Shown here: piece after piece, positions 17,258-25,175 of the stretch
How the letters are laid out: every line of letters starts with the position of its first letter
Numbering within the stretch: the stretch's first letter is position 1
Origin: an uncultured Lachnospiraceae bacterium
Lineage (GTDB): Bacteria > Bacillota > Clostridia > Lachnospirales > Lachnospiraceae
Direction: 5' to 3'
DNA: 33,606 bases
Assembly (NCBI GenBank): GCA_910585605.1
Contig: CAJUFL010000044.1
Coordinates: 1-33,606, forward strand
The notes under the pieces: generated by a model
Told to the model about the DNA's origin: nothing
The model's input: the letters and a program-made list of their open reading frames with translations, nothing else
Database searches by the model: none
Position numbers and translations under genes: made by a program

Positions 17258-17947
17258 CTATACTCCTGCCTTTTTAAACCGATAGCCTACTCCACGCACT
17301 GTTTCAATAAAAATGGCATCCTCTGAAAGTTTACTGCGAAGCCGTCTCATATAAACAGATAATGTATTATCATCTATAAAATTCTCCTCTGTATCATACA
17401 GCCGTTCCATCAGCTGACTTCTGGTTAAGACCAATCCTTCATTTTGTATTAATTCCCTTAATAACCTCAATTCGCATGGAGTACATTCCACCAACTGATC
17501 CTGATAAAATAAACGGAACTCCCTGATCAAAAACCGATGTGTGCCAAAATAATACACATCAGATGAATTCCATTTTCCGGAAAATTGTGAACGTCTGATA
17601 TTGGCAGCAATCCTAGATAAAAGCTCCTTCACCCGGTAAGGTTTGGTCACATAATCATCCGCTCCGATTTCCAAACCCTGTACGATATTTGCCTCTTCTC
17701 CCACTGCCGTCAAAAAAATAACAGGCACCTGATATCCTCCTGCCCTTACCTCCTTACAGAACTCAAAACCTGTTCCGTCAGGCAGCATAACATCCAATAA
17801 AATCAAATCCGGCTGGCATTCCAAGGCCTTTCTTGCATTTACTATATTACCAGCATGCATTACCGTATACCCTTCAGCCTGCAACGCATATTCGGTACCC
17901 ATTGCCAGTGCAAAATCATCCTCAACCAGTAAAATCGTCCCTGTCAT
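17258..17947 (-). CDS. OmpR-family response regulator
   Basis: The N-terminal receiver domain shows the acidic pair in ILLVEDDFALAMG, the phosphoacceptor Asp in LILLDVMLPDG (near residue 52) and the conserved Lys in DYVTKPYRVKELL (near 102). The C-terminal winged helix matches the OmpR type (ECTPCELRLLRELIQNEGLV; YMRRLRSKL; VRGVGYRFKK). About 229 residues, full length. I start at the ATG at 17945-17947, with GGAGAG about 10 bases upstream; an in-frame TTG at 17965 overlaps this site. It forms an operon with the kinase and probably regulates the ABC transporter genes; the target is inferred from position only. Confidence 0.93.
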   Translation of the reverse strand: MTGTILLVEDDFALAMGTEYALQAEGYTVMHAGNIVNARKALECQPDLILLDVMLPDGTGFEFCKEVRAGGYQVPVIFLTAVGEEANIVQGLEIGADDYVTKPYRVKELLSRIAANIRRSQFSGKWNSSDVYYFGTHRFLIREFRLFYQDQLVECTPCELRLLRELIQNEGLVLTRSQLMERLYDTEENFIDDNTLSVYMRRLRSKLSEDAIFIETVRGVGYRFKKAGV

Positions 17948-17981
17948 AACATTTCTACTCTCCAAATATTATTTTGAATAC

Positions 17982-18010
17982 ATTGTAACCAATCTTTATA
18001 TAAAAGTAAA
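17982..18010 (-). promoter_or_regulatory. Possible promoter of the two-component operon
   Basis: Minus-strand TTTACT, a 17-base spacer and TACAAT lie about 35 bases before the regulator start. The -35 box touches the terminator of the upstream gene, so units are tightly packed. Confidence 0.4.
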
Positions 18011-18046
18011 GGCTGGACACTACAGCTAACTGTAATATCCAGCCTT
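18009..18046 (-). terminator. Terminator of the 3D-domain protein gene
   Basis: AAGGCTGGA (18009-18017) and TCCAGCCTT (18038-18046) form the outer stem. TACAG and CTGTA form an inner stem. On the minus strand TTTACTTTTATA follows. It lies 14 bases after the gene's stop. Confidence 0.8.
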
Positions 18047-18059
18047 ATTAATTTTGCTA

Positions 18060-19487
18060 TTAATATTTATATACTTTAACGGTCTTTGTTCCGTATGCCA
18101 ATGCTTTCTCATGCGTAGAGAAGAAAATATCAATGTGATTACCGTTTACTCCGCTTCCACAGTCCTCTACGGTATAAACGATCCCATCAATGACAACCTG
18201 GGTTCCATACGGTAAAATACTGGTATCTGCTGCAATAGTTCTTCCCTCTGTAGGAGTTGTACCACTGGCTGTTTTATTATGACCACCGCTACATTTTTTA
18301 CATCCACAATACGCTGTAATTGTAAATGTTCCGATACATTCTCCAGACTCTGTCGCAGTGACCGGAGTAGTTGTGGCACCCTTATAGGAATCACTGTTAT
18401 CACTGCCGGAATTCCCTCCCGCATTATTATTGTTACCGCTGGCTGCCGCTGCCTTTCTTGCTGCTTCCTCTTCTGCTGCCTTTCTTGCTGCTTCTTCCGC
18501 TGCTGCTTTTTCAGCCGCCTGCCGCTCCAACTCTTCTGCCGATACAGCAATCTCGTATAATTTATCTACATCTACAAAATCAGATGAAACATAGCCGGTC
18601 TGACCATCTTCCAACATAACCTGAAGCCATGTAATATCATTCTCTGTACTCTGTGCATGATCCGGTTCTTTCTCTGTTTCCTTTTCTTCCCCTTCCGGTT
18701 TACTTGAAACTACGGATTCATCAGCTTTTTCTTTGTCCTCTGCCTTATCTTCCTCTAATACTTTAACTGTATCCTCTTTCTCTAATACTGTTAAAATATC
18801 TGCCTCGGTAGATTTCTCTGTTCTAACATTGACTCCGTCTTCCAAAACCGTACCACGAAGTGTTACATAATCTTTTGCATACTGTTCTGCACTTTCACCT
18901 GTCAAAATATAATCTGTTAACACATATCCTTCTACATCTCCAGATTTAATCTTAGTCCAGTCCCCCTCTGTAGCTTCTACAATAGCGATGGCACCTGGAT
19001 TCATGGAACCTACAAACTCTGCCTCTGTACTTGGCTCTTTCCGTATATTCAATGTCTCTTCCACATTTGCAATACATTTGTTATCAAACTCACTCTTCTC
19101 TGTCTGCTGTTCTTCTTTCTTCTGTTCTGTCGTCTCATTATAAGCATCAGCAGTCTCGGTCGCCGCCTCTGTCGTCGTATTCTCAACAGTAGTCACCATT
19201 TCCTCTACATCTGCCGTCTTCGTATCCGTTGTCACCTTGGCAATTGTCTTCTCTTCTTCACTGCTACCAAACAAAGCTTCTTTCACGCTGACATTTGCGC
19301 TTGCTGCCACAGTGTCCGCTCCATTGCCAGAAACGGCTAACACAACTGCTCCTGTTAATAATCCCACTACTGCTATTATACAAATCAATATCTGTAAGTT
19401 TCTCACAAAATATCTGCCATTCAAAATATTCTTTCTCATGTAAAGCATATAGTGTTCTTTCATTACAGCTTTTCTGCTATGTCTCAT
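18060..19487 (-). CDS. Secreted SH3/3D-domain cell-wall protein
   Basis: A 475-residue secreted protein. A basic N-terminus precedes a hydrophobic signal or anchor (LQILICIIAVVGLLTGAVVLAV, about residues 32-53), then a Thr/Glu-rich linker. A first SH3b domain is CIANVEETLNIRKEPSTEAE onward (about 138-195). A second SH3b domain is split by a roughly 40-residue acidic insertion. An Ala/Glu/Lys coiled-coil segment and a Ser/Asn/Gly linker follow. The C-terminal 3D domain (about 385-475) has the three conserved Asp residues (AADTSILPYG, VEDCGSG, NHIDIFF) and a Cys-rich YCGCKKC. The 3D fold is related to the MltA/lytic transglycosylase core, so it probably acts on peptidoglycan. GGAGG precedes the ATG by 9 bases. 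The promoter region has a WalR-like site. Confidence 0.88.
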   Translation of the reverse strand: MRHSRKAVMKEHYMLYMRKNILNGRYFVRNLQILICIIAVVGLLTGAVVLAVSGNGADTVAASANVSVKEALFGSSEEEKTIAKVTTDTKTADVEEMVTTVENTTTEAATETADAYNETTEQKKEEQQTEKSEFDNKCIANVEETLNIRKEPSTEAEFVGSMNPGAIAIVEATEGDWTKIKSGDVEGYVLTDYILTGESAEQYAKDYVTLRGTVLEDGVNVRTEKSTEADILTVLEKEDTVKVLEEDKAEDKEKADESVVSSKPEGEEKETEKEPDHAQSTENDITWLQVMLEDGQTGYVSSDFVDVDKLYEIAVSAEELERQAAEKAAAEEAARKAAEEEAARKAAAASGNNNNAGGNSGSDNSDSYKGATTTPVTATESGECIGTFTITAYCGCKKCSGGHNKTASGTTPTEGRTIAADTSILPYGTQVVIDGIVYTVEDCGSGVNGNHIDIFFSTHEKALAYGTKTVKVYKY

Positions 19488-19541
19488 GATTAACTTCCTC
19501 CATCAACCCGCAGCACCCTTGCTGCCTGTAATCCTGTTGAT

Positions 19542-19547
19542 ATTATA
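19542..19547 (-). promoter_or_regulatory. Second -10 box for the 3D-domain protein gene
   Basis: Minus-strand TATAAT with no good -35. Its upstream edge is 32 bases from the WalR-like site, an arrangement typical of an activator-dependent promoter. A small GCAGC/GCTGC hairpin lies downstream in the leader. Confidence 0.45.
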
Positions 19548-19579
19548 CATCTCACAAGTTATAGAACTTCTACCAAAAT

Positions 19580-19596
19580 GTTACAAAGTTGTTACA
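19580..19596 (-). promoter_or_regulatory. WalR-like binding site
   Basis: The minus strand reads TGTAAC, five bases (AACTT), TGTAAC. It matches exactly the established WalR (YycF) consensus of two TGTWAH half-sites 5 bases apart. WalR controls cell-wall hydrolases, including the 3D-domain protein YocH of Bacillus subtilis. No walRK genes are in this window. Confidence 0.6.
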
Positions 19597-19602
19597 AGTT
19601 GT

Positions 19603-19631
19603 AATATAGCACGTAACAAAATAAATGTCAA
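19603..19631 (-). promoter_or_regulatory. Upstream promoter of the 3D-domain protein gene
   Basis: Minus-strand TTGACA, a 17-base spacer and TATATT. The WalR-like site would fall at about the start of this transcript. The gap 19488-19791 between the divergent genes therefore holds two candidate promoters, the site and a leader hairpin. Beyond 19640 I see only AT-rich DNA and two short palindromes: GATAACATTAAGTTATC near 19713 and AAAAGCTGCCAGCTTTT near 19742. Confidence 0.6.
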
Positions 19632-19791
19632 GTCTACTTTTAATATTGTGAAATATGTCATAAATCCGCTTTTTTCCATGTTTTTATAGGAATTTTTTTG
19701 TTTATATGTTAAGATAACATTAAGTTATCATAAAAGTTCAAAAAAGCTGCCAGCTTTTGTATATATTCCATAACCGGAGGAACAAAAACAT

Positions 19792-20526
19792 ATGTCACAA
19801 ATTCGTTTAGATAAATATCTTGCAGATGCAGGAATCGGCACCCGCTCTGAAATAAAATCCTATATTAAAAAGGGAGTTGTATCCGTAAATGATATCACCA
19901 TTAAAAAGCCGGATATAAAGATAGATTCCGAAACAGATACCGTGCAATTTCAAAACCGGATCGTACAGGCATCTTCTTATGAATATTATATTTTAAACAA
20001 ACCTGCCGGTTATGTCAGTGCTACAAAAGATAACACTGCCCCCACCGTTTTATCTCTGATCAAAAGCAGCCGGAAGGATTTATTTCCGGTAGGCAGACTG
20101 GACAAGGATACAGAAGGACTCCTTCTTATTACAAATGATGGTACACTTTCTCATAGGCTGCTTTCTCCTAAACGGCATGTAGATAAAACCTATTATGCCA
20201 TAATAGAGGGAATTATATCCAATGAAGATATCTCTGCTTTTGAAAATGGTCTTATAATCGGGGATGAGGACTTAAATATTGCAATGCCGGCTAAGCTTTC
20301 CGTATTAAAAACCGAACATTTTCCAAAAGAACTCTCTTATATAGAAGTAACGATTCATGAAGGGAAATTTCATCAGGTAAAAAGAATGTTTAAGGCTGTG
20401 AACAAAAAAGTAATCTATCTGCAAAGAATCTCTTTTGGAACACTGGTACTGCCAAAAGACCTGGCATCAGGTTCCTATCGTGAACTGACTGACACTGAAC
20501 TTGCTTCCTTGAAAAACTGCTGTTAA
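19792..20526 (+). CDS. rsuA: RsuA-type rRNA pseudouridine synthase
   Basis: This 244-residue enzyme isomerises a uridine in rRNA; E. coli RsuA modifies 16S U516. The N-terminal S4 RNA-binding domain (IRLDKYLADAGIGTRSEIKS, residues 4-23) is followed by the catalytic domain with VGRLDKDTEGLLLITNDG, whose first Asp is the family's catalytic residue, and a C-terminal FHQVKRMFKAVNKKVIYLQR motif. Length and the lack of a basic C-terminal extension favour RsuA over RluB or RluF. CGGAGG precedes the ATG. It is divergent from the 3D-domain protein gene. The exact target uridine cannot be read. Confidence 0.85.
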   Translation: MSQIRLDKYLADAGIGTRSEIKSYIKKGVVSVNDITIKKPDIKIDSETDTVQFQNRIVQASSYEYYILNKPAGYVSATKDNTAPTVLSLIKSSRKDLFPVGRLDKDTEGLLLITNDGTLSHRLLSPKRHVDKTYYAIIEGIISNEDISAFENGLIIGDEDLNIAMPAKLSVLKTEHFPKELSYIEVTIHEGKFHQVKRMFKAVNKKVIYLQRISFGTLVLPKDLASGSYRELTDTELASLKNCC

Positions 20527-20560
20527 TTCTTCTCCCGTTTCGCTTTAGCAATTTAAAGTG

Positions 20561-20589
20561 TTGACACAATTAAAATATCATAATAAAAT
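20561..20589 (+). promoter_or_regulatory. Promoter of tyrA
   Basis: TTGACA, a 17-base spacer and TAAAAT lie 51 bases before tyrA. A short palindrome, ATGTGCTTTGCACAT (20607-20621), lies just after the expected transcript start and could be an operator. Confidence 0.65.
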
Positions 20590-20640
20590 GTTACTATTAT
20601 ATATCATGTGCTTTGCACATCAAATTATTGGAGTAGAAAG

Positions 20641-21744
20641 ATGAATAAACAAAAAGATTTCAGCATCGGTTTTATCGGTCTTGGTCTGATAGGCGGTTCT
20701 ATCGCCAAATCTATCCGACGCATTTTTCCCGATTCAGAAATATTGGGATTTGATGTAGACCAATCCGCTTTAACCCTTGCATTAGAGGATAAGACCTTAA
20801 CAAAAACCGTAACTGCCATTGAGGCAATGAATGACTGTGATTATATTTTCCTATGTGCACCGGTACACTATAATATCGCCTATCTTCCTATATTAAAGAG
20901 AATTATAAAAGCCTCCTGTATCCTCACTGATGTGGGAAGCGTAAAGAATGATATATGCTGTGCCATTCATGATAACCAATTAGATGATTATTTTATCGGA
21001 GGGCATCCAATGGTGGGATCTGAACGAAGCGGCTATGATGCGGCAAGCGACCGACTGATCGAGAATGCCTATTACTTTGTAACCCCTTCCGAAACAATGA
21101 CGCAGGAGAAAATTATTGCATTCAGAACCTTTTTGGAGGATTTAGGCACTATCCCAATTGTATACAGCCCCAGACAACATGATGAAATTACTGCCTATAT
21201 CAGCCATATTCCTCATGTAATCGCCTCCTCTTTAGTAAACCTTGCCGCTTCCAAAGAAGATGACAACGGTATGCTGAAACAGCTTGCCGCTGGCGGTTTT
21301 AAGGACATAACAAGAATTGCTTCTTCCAATCCTGTTGTATGGGAGCACATTTTATTAAGTAATCCAGAAAATATCACAACGGGACTTCGTTCTTTTATCA
21401 GAGAGTTAGAAGACATGATTGCTTTTATCGAGACAGAAGACGCAAGAAGCATTTATGCTTTTTTTGATTCTGCAAAAGATTACCGGAACTCCATTCCGGA
21501 ACATGCAACCGGCGTCATCCGCATGAACTATGATGTCTATGTGGATATTCCGGATGAAGCAAACGCACTGGCAAAAGCAGTAACTTATATCGGGGATGCC
21601 GGAATCAGCTTAAAAAATATCGGAATTACCCATAACAGGGAAGATAACGAAGGTGTTTTGCGATTATCCTTTTATGACAATGATGCTGCCGCTGCTGCTG
21701 CCTCCCTTTTGAAAACATATCATTATCAGGTTTACCAGCGTTAA
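20641..21744 (+). CDS. tyrA: Prephenate dehydrogenase with ACT domain
   Basis: The enzyme oxidatively decarboxylates prephenate to 4-hydroxyphenylpyruvate for tyrosine synthesis. The N-terminal Rossmann motif is GFIGLGLIGGSIAKSI (about residues 9-24). Active-site regions are GGHPMVGSERSGYDAA and YISHIPHVIASSL. The C-terminal 70 residues form an ACT-type domain (YDVYVDIPDEANALAKAVTY), usual for tyrosine feedback in Firmicute TyrA. I start at the ATG at 20641, with GGAG 8 bases upstream; an upstream ATG at 20608 is part of the leader. The gene lies 90 bases ahead of aroA, so two steps of aromatic amino acid synthesis are paired. Confidence 0.96.
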   Translation: MNKQKDFSIGFIGLGLIGGSIAKSIRRIFPDSEILGFDVDQSALTLALEDKTLTKTVTAIEAMNDCDYIFLCAPVHYNIAYLPILKRIIKASCILTDVGSVKNDICCAIHDNQLDDYFIGGHPMVGSERSGYDAASDRLIENAYYFVTPSETMTQEKIIAFRTFLEDLGTIPIVYSPRQHDEITAYISHIPHVIASSLVNLAASKEDDNGMLKQLAAGGFKDITRIASSNPVVWEHILLSNPENITTGLRSFIRELEDMIAFIETEDARSIYAFFDSAKDYRNSIPEHATGVIRMNYDVYVDIPDEANALAKAVTYIGDAGISLKNIGITHNREDNEGVLRLSFYDNDAAAAAASLLKTYHYQVYQR

Positions 21745-21834
21745 CTGCTGATACCTAAATCACACTTTATTTCAAATGTACTATTTATTTTAACCTGTCA
21801 ACACCTATATATATTATACAAGGAGAACAATACC

Positions 21835-23118
21835 ATGCCTATACCACATATCCATCACTTAAAAGGAGAAATCACCGTTCCCGGTGATAAATCCATATCC
21901 CATAGAAGTATTATGTTAGGAGCTCTGGCAAACGGAACTACAGAAGTAACCGGTTTTTTACAGGGTGCCGACTGTCTGTCCTCTATCTCCTGTTTCCAGA
22001 AAATGGGAATTGAGGTAGAAAATAACAAAAAAAATAACACGGTACGAATTCACGGAAAAGGGCTGCATGGTTTGACTGCCCCCTCCGGCACACTGGATGT
22101 CGGCAACAGCGGCACTACCACAAGACTGATGTCCGGCATTCTTGCCGCACAGCCATTTACCTCCATGATAGATGGCGATGCCTCTATCCGCAAACGTCCA
22201 ATGGGAAGAATTATGACCCCGCTTTCTCAAATGGGCGCTGTTTTTGAAAACCTCAATACCGAACAATGTGCACCGTTTACGATTACCGGCGGTTCTTTAC
22301 ATGGTATTGATTATGTATCCCCTGTGGCATCTGCTCAGGTAAAATCCGCTGTTTTACTTGCAGGACTTTTTGCCGAGGGCAAAACCAGCGTCACAGAACC
22401 ATATGTATCCAGAAATCATACAGAATTAATGTTACAGTCCTTTGGTGCAGATATCCAATGTGACGGAACCACCGCAGCAGTTCTGCCAGCAAGGGAACTC
22501 GCAGCACAGCATATCTATGTTCCCGGAGATATTTCCTCTGCGGCTTACTTTATTGCGGCAGGACTGATCACACCGGATTCAGAGATTACGATCAGGAATG
22601 TGGGAATCAATCCAACCAGGGACGGTATTCTTACTGTATGCAGGGCAATGGGGGCAAATATCACACTATCCAATGTCAAAGATACCATAGGAGAGCCGAT
22701 CGCGGATATTACTGTTTCCACCAGTTCCCTGCATGGATGTACCGTTGAAGGGGATATCATACCAAAGCTGATCGATGAAATTCCTGTCATTGCCATTATG
22801 GCTGCTTTTGCCTGCGGGACTACCATAATCAAAGATGCCCAGGAATTAAAGGTAAAAGAATCCAACCGAATTGACGTTATGGTCAACAATCTTTCTTCTA
22901 TGGGGGCAGATATCGAAGGCACTGAAGACGGAATGATCATCCATGGCGGCAGAGAGCTTCACGGAGCAGTCATTGATTCCAAACTGGATCACCGCATTGC
23001 CATGAGTTTTGCAATTGCAGGAGGACTGGCAAAAGGAGATACGGAAATCATTGGTGCAGATTGTGTAAATATCTCCTATCCTGATTTTTATCCTGATCTG
23101 GCATCCCTTGCCAGATAA
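21835..23118 (+). CDS. aroA: EPSP synthase (3-phosphoshikimate 1-carboxyvinyltransferase)
   Basis: AroA joins shikimate-3-phosphate and phosphoenolpyruvate in the shikimate pathway. The 427-residue protein shows the family signatures: PGDKSISHRSIMLGAL (residues 17-32), GNSGTTTRLMSGIL (near 89), DGDASIRKRPMGR, and the C-terminal KLDHRIAMSFAIAGG. AAGGAG is 9 bases before the ATG. It follows tyrA on the same strand and is full length. Downstream lies only a decayed regulator gene. Confidence 0.97.
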   Translation: MPIPHIHHLKGEITVPGDKSISHRSIMLGALANGTTEVTGFLQGADCLSSISCFQKMGIEVENNKKNNTVRIHGKGLHGLTAPSGTLDVGNSGTTTRLMSGILAAQPFTSMIDGDASIRKRPMGRIMTPLSQMGAVFENLNTEQCAPFTITGGSLHGIDYVSPVASAQVKSAVLLAGLFAEGKTSVTEPYVSRNHTELMLQSFGADIQCDGTTAAVLPARELAAQHIYVPGDISSAAYFIAAGLITPDSEITIRNVGINPTRDGILTVCRAMGANITLSNVKDTIGEPIADITVSTSSLHGCTVEGDIIPKLIDEIPVIAIMAAFACGTTIIKDAQELKVKESNRIDVMVNNLSSMGADIEGTEDGMIIHGGRELHGAVIDSKLDHRIAMSFAIAGGLAKGDTEIIGADCVNISYPDFYPDLASLAR

Positions 23119-23178
23119 TCTGCATCCCATTAACTAATTATATTACAACCAAAAAGACCGCCAACAAGGAGAATTCTT

Positions 23179-23528
23179 GTGATCAATGAATATAAAACTA
23201 TGGTTGCAGATGACGAGTCTGATATTTCGGACTTACTTGAAAAGGCTTTGAACATGAAGGGCTTTCACAAAATTATAAATGTTGATATAATATAAGTACA
23301 GTAAGCACCTGCAAAGAATTCTAGCCCGGCATGATTATTTTGAATGTTATGCTGCCTGATATTAACAGCTACGAAGTATGCAAACAAATCAGACAATTTT
23401 CCCATTGCCCTATTCTGTTTCTTTCATCAAAAAATGATGAATTAGATATAATACTCGGTTTAGCTGTTGGCGGCAGCGATTATGTTACCAAGCCTTTCAG
23501 CCCTAAAGAAATTGCTTATTTAGCATAG
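23179..23528 (+). pseudogene. Decayed OmpR-type response regulator, receiver part
   Basis: AAGGAG stands 8 bases before a GTG at 23179, which opens a receiver domain (INEYKTMVADDESDISDLLEKALN). The frame stops at 23295. After a TAG in the resumed frame near 23323 it continues as MIILNVMLPDINSYEVCKQI, then DYVTKPFSPKEIAYLA and a stop at 23526-23528. The usual phosphoacceptor Asp is Asn here (LNVMLPD). The DNA-binding domain is missing. It is clearly a broken gene: two stops, a lost active residue and truncation. Confidence 0.85.
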
Positions 23529-23568
23529 CACTGATTTCTATATCATCTTCAACCAATAAAATTTTCAT
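23503..23568 (-). pseudogene. 5' stump of a second response regulator
   Basis: On the minus strand GGAGGTGATC precedes an ATG, and the first 16 codons give MKILLVEDDIEISAML, a textbook regulator N-terminus. The frame then runs into the plus-strand fragment and stops. The two regulator pieces meet head-on near 23524-23528, marking a recombination or deletion junction. Confidence 0.75.
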
Positions 23569-23593
23569 GATCACCTCCAGTTCTATGCCTTAT

Positions 23594-24214
23594 CTATATA
23601 TCCAAATGTTTTAATCCAAAGTGTATGGCAACCTGTCTGGCCAGTTCATCTATTTCCATGGTTCCATCATTTATAATAGAAACATAATTCTCTTTACGGC
23701 ACTGTTTCTGTACTTCCCGTGCAAACAGAACATCTCTGTCCATCCAGTTGCGGAAAGCTACTTCTTTATCACTACACCCCTCCAATATCAAAGTAACAAA
23801 GTCTCTTTTTCTATAATGATTAATTTGAAATTCCTTCGTAGGTACAATTGAGATATAACGGCTTCCCGGAATACCAGACTGCTTCATCAATTCTGGAAGA
23901 TACGCTGCCCCTTCTGTGATAATGCCACCTTTCCAATTAATCTGCTTCAAGTCTGCTGTCACAAATTCAAAGATTTCCCTGTAAATGTCAAATTCCTCCC
24001 TGCACTGAATCAATGGCTCCCTCATCCAGACCTGCTCAGCATTCATCCTGGCTACTCTCCTGCAAATGGGATGCCCTTTTCGTGCCCCTGCCTGCATATA
24101 TCTGTCCAGGAAATCATCTACTTTAAAGTAGTATAAACCATGTTTCTGCGAAAAAATCTCAGCCACACTACTTTTCCCGGCACAAGGGGAACCTCCGATA
24201 TAGTATATATTCAT
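23594..24214 (-). CDS. P-loop kinase-like protein
   Basis: About 206 residues. The P-loop is at the very N-terminus (MNIYYIGGSPCAGKSSVAEI, residues 1-20, GSPCAGKSS). KVDDFLDRYM follows as a likely substrate/Mg loop, then GGIITEGAAYLPELM. The layout is that of small nucleoside- or antibiotic-kinase-like NTPases; the substrate is unknown. The start at 24212-24214 has GAGGAGGT upstream. A frame open to 24340 would place this site inside the gene, so I did not use it. It stands alone beside the response-regulator wreck. Confidence 0.75.
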   Translation of the reverse strand: MNIYYIGGSPCAGKSSVAEIFSQKHGLYYFKVDDFLDRYMQAGARKGHPICRRVARMNAEQVWMREPLIQCREEFDIYREIFEFVTADLKQINWKGGIITEGAAYLPELMKQSGIPGSRYISIVPTKEFQINHYRKRDFVTLILEGCSDKEVAFRNWMDRDVLFAREVQKQCRKENYVSIINDGTMEIDELARQVAIHFGLKHLDI

Positions 24215-24458
24215 CTCTGCTTCACCTCCTCTTTCTAAAAAATGTTTCAAACACATGATTCCATTCCAAATCATTTCCCTATTTGGATTGCAAGTTTTTC
24301 CGAACACATATCGAAAGGATTCCTTTTCGTTTTTCTGCACATATTCCTATAAAACGTTCTATTTACTCATTGCCTTTTCTTCTTTTTCAAAAATGCCGCA
24401 AAACAGTATCCATCTGCCACCATTTCTCGGTATTCATACTACACTAAAAATTTCCAGT

Positions 24459-25085
24459 TTATTTTATTCGAGAAAAAACAGAATGTGACCTTCTGTATAT
24501 ATCATTATCTTTCTGCCTTAACTCATTTTCTACCTGCACCAGTTGTTTCTCCAGATTCCGGATTTTCCTTTCATCTTTATCGCCGAATGGCATAGCGGGA
24601 TACCCAGAGGACATTTCACCCCCGGAAGCTGACTGGATCTGCTTTTCCAGCTGTTGTTTTTTCTCTTTCAGCTTCTTGATTTCCCTGTCAACCTTATCGG
24701 TATTCACAACGCATCTATCCACAAGCTTTCCTGGATGATTTCCACTCACCTTCGGCTCTTTGCCATCTGTGCCTCCCTTGGAACGGTCATCATCTACTTT
24801 CATTTTTTCCTTTGCGGTCGCACGGTCATCCATATTCGGATCATCAAAAAAAATTTTCCGGTTGCCGTTATCGTCCTGTCCTATCCGGTACAGCCCAGTA
24901 GGCTCTTTCCCTGATTTTTCACTGCTGATATATTCATCCTGCGGTTCGGACACTGCCAGAGCTTTTTGCCTCTGCTTCCCTGTCTCCTTTGCTTTTTCCG
25001 CCCTCTCAGCAGCCTCTTTTTCTTTCACCCTCTCTGCATAGTTGATTCCAGAATGATCATAGTTACCGCTAATCTGCATTGCCAT
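24459..25085 (-). CDS. Hypothetical coiled-coil protein, 208 residues
   Basis: I do not recognise a named family. The protein is soluble and highly charged. Residues 15-45 are Ala/Glu/Lys helical; the middle (GLYRIGQDDNGNRKIFFDDP) looks like a small folded segment. Residues about 130-200 form two coiled-coil stretches (DREIKKLKEKKQQLEKQIQS; RKIRNLEKQLVQVENELRQK) around a Pro/Gly-rich hinge. GAAGGAGG precedes the ATG. It lies 90 bases after the AgrC-like kinase on the same strand. A LytTR-type direct repeat and a hairpin (25118-25143) lie ahead of it, so it may be controlled by that system. Confidence 0.7.
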   Translation of the reverse strand: MAMQISGNYDHSGINYAERVKEKEAAERAEKAKETGKQRQKALAVSEPQDEYISSEKSGKEPTGLYRIGQDDNGNRKIFFDDPNMDDRATAKEKMKVDDDRSKGGTDGKEPKVSGNHPGKLVDRCVVNTDKVDREIKKLKEKKQQLEKQIQSASGGEMSSGYPAMPFGDKDERKIRNLEKQLVQVENELRQKDNDIYRRSHSVFSRIK

Positions 25086-25117
25086 AAGTATTTTCCTCCT
25101 TCGATTTGATATTGTCA

Positions 25118-25143
25118 GGAAGCTGCCTTTACAGACAGCTTCC
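25118..25143 (-). other. Hairpin ahead of the 208-residue gene
   Basis: GGAAGCTG and CAGCTTCC form an 8-base stem with a 10-base loop, 33 bases after the kinase stop and just before the ribosome site. On the minus strand no T-tract follows, so a leader or processing structure is as likely as a terminator. Confidence 0.45.
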
Positions 25144-25175
25144 TTATTCCTTTTTTCGGCTGCCAGAAACAGCAG

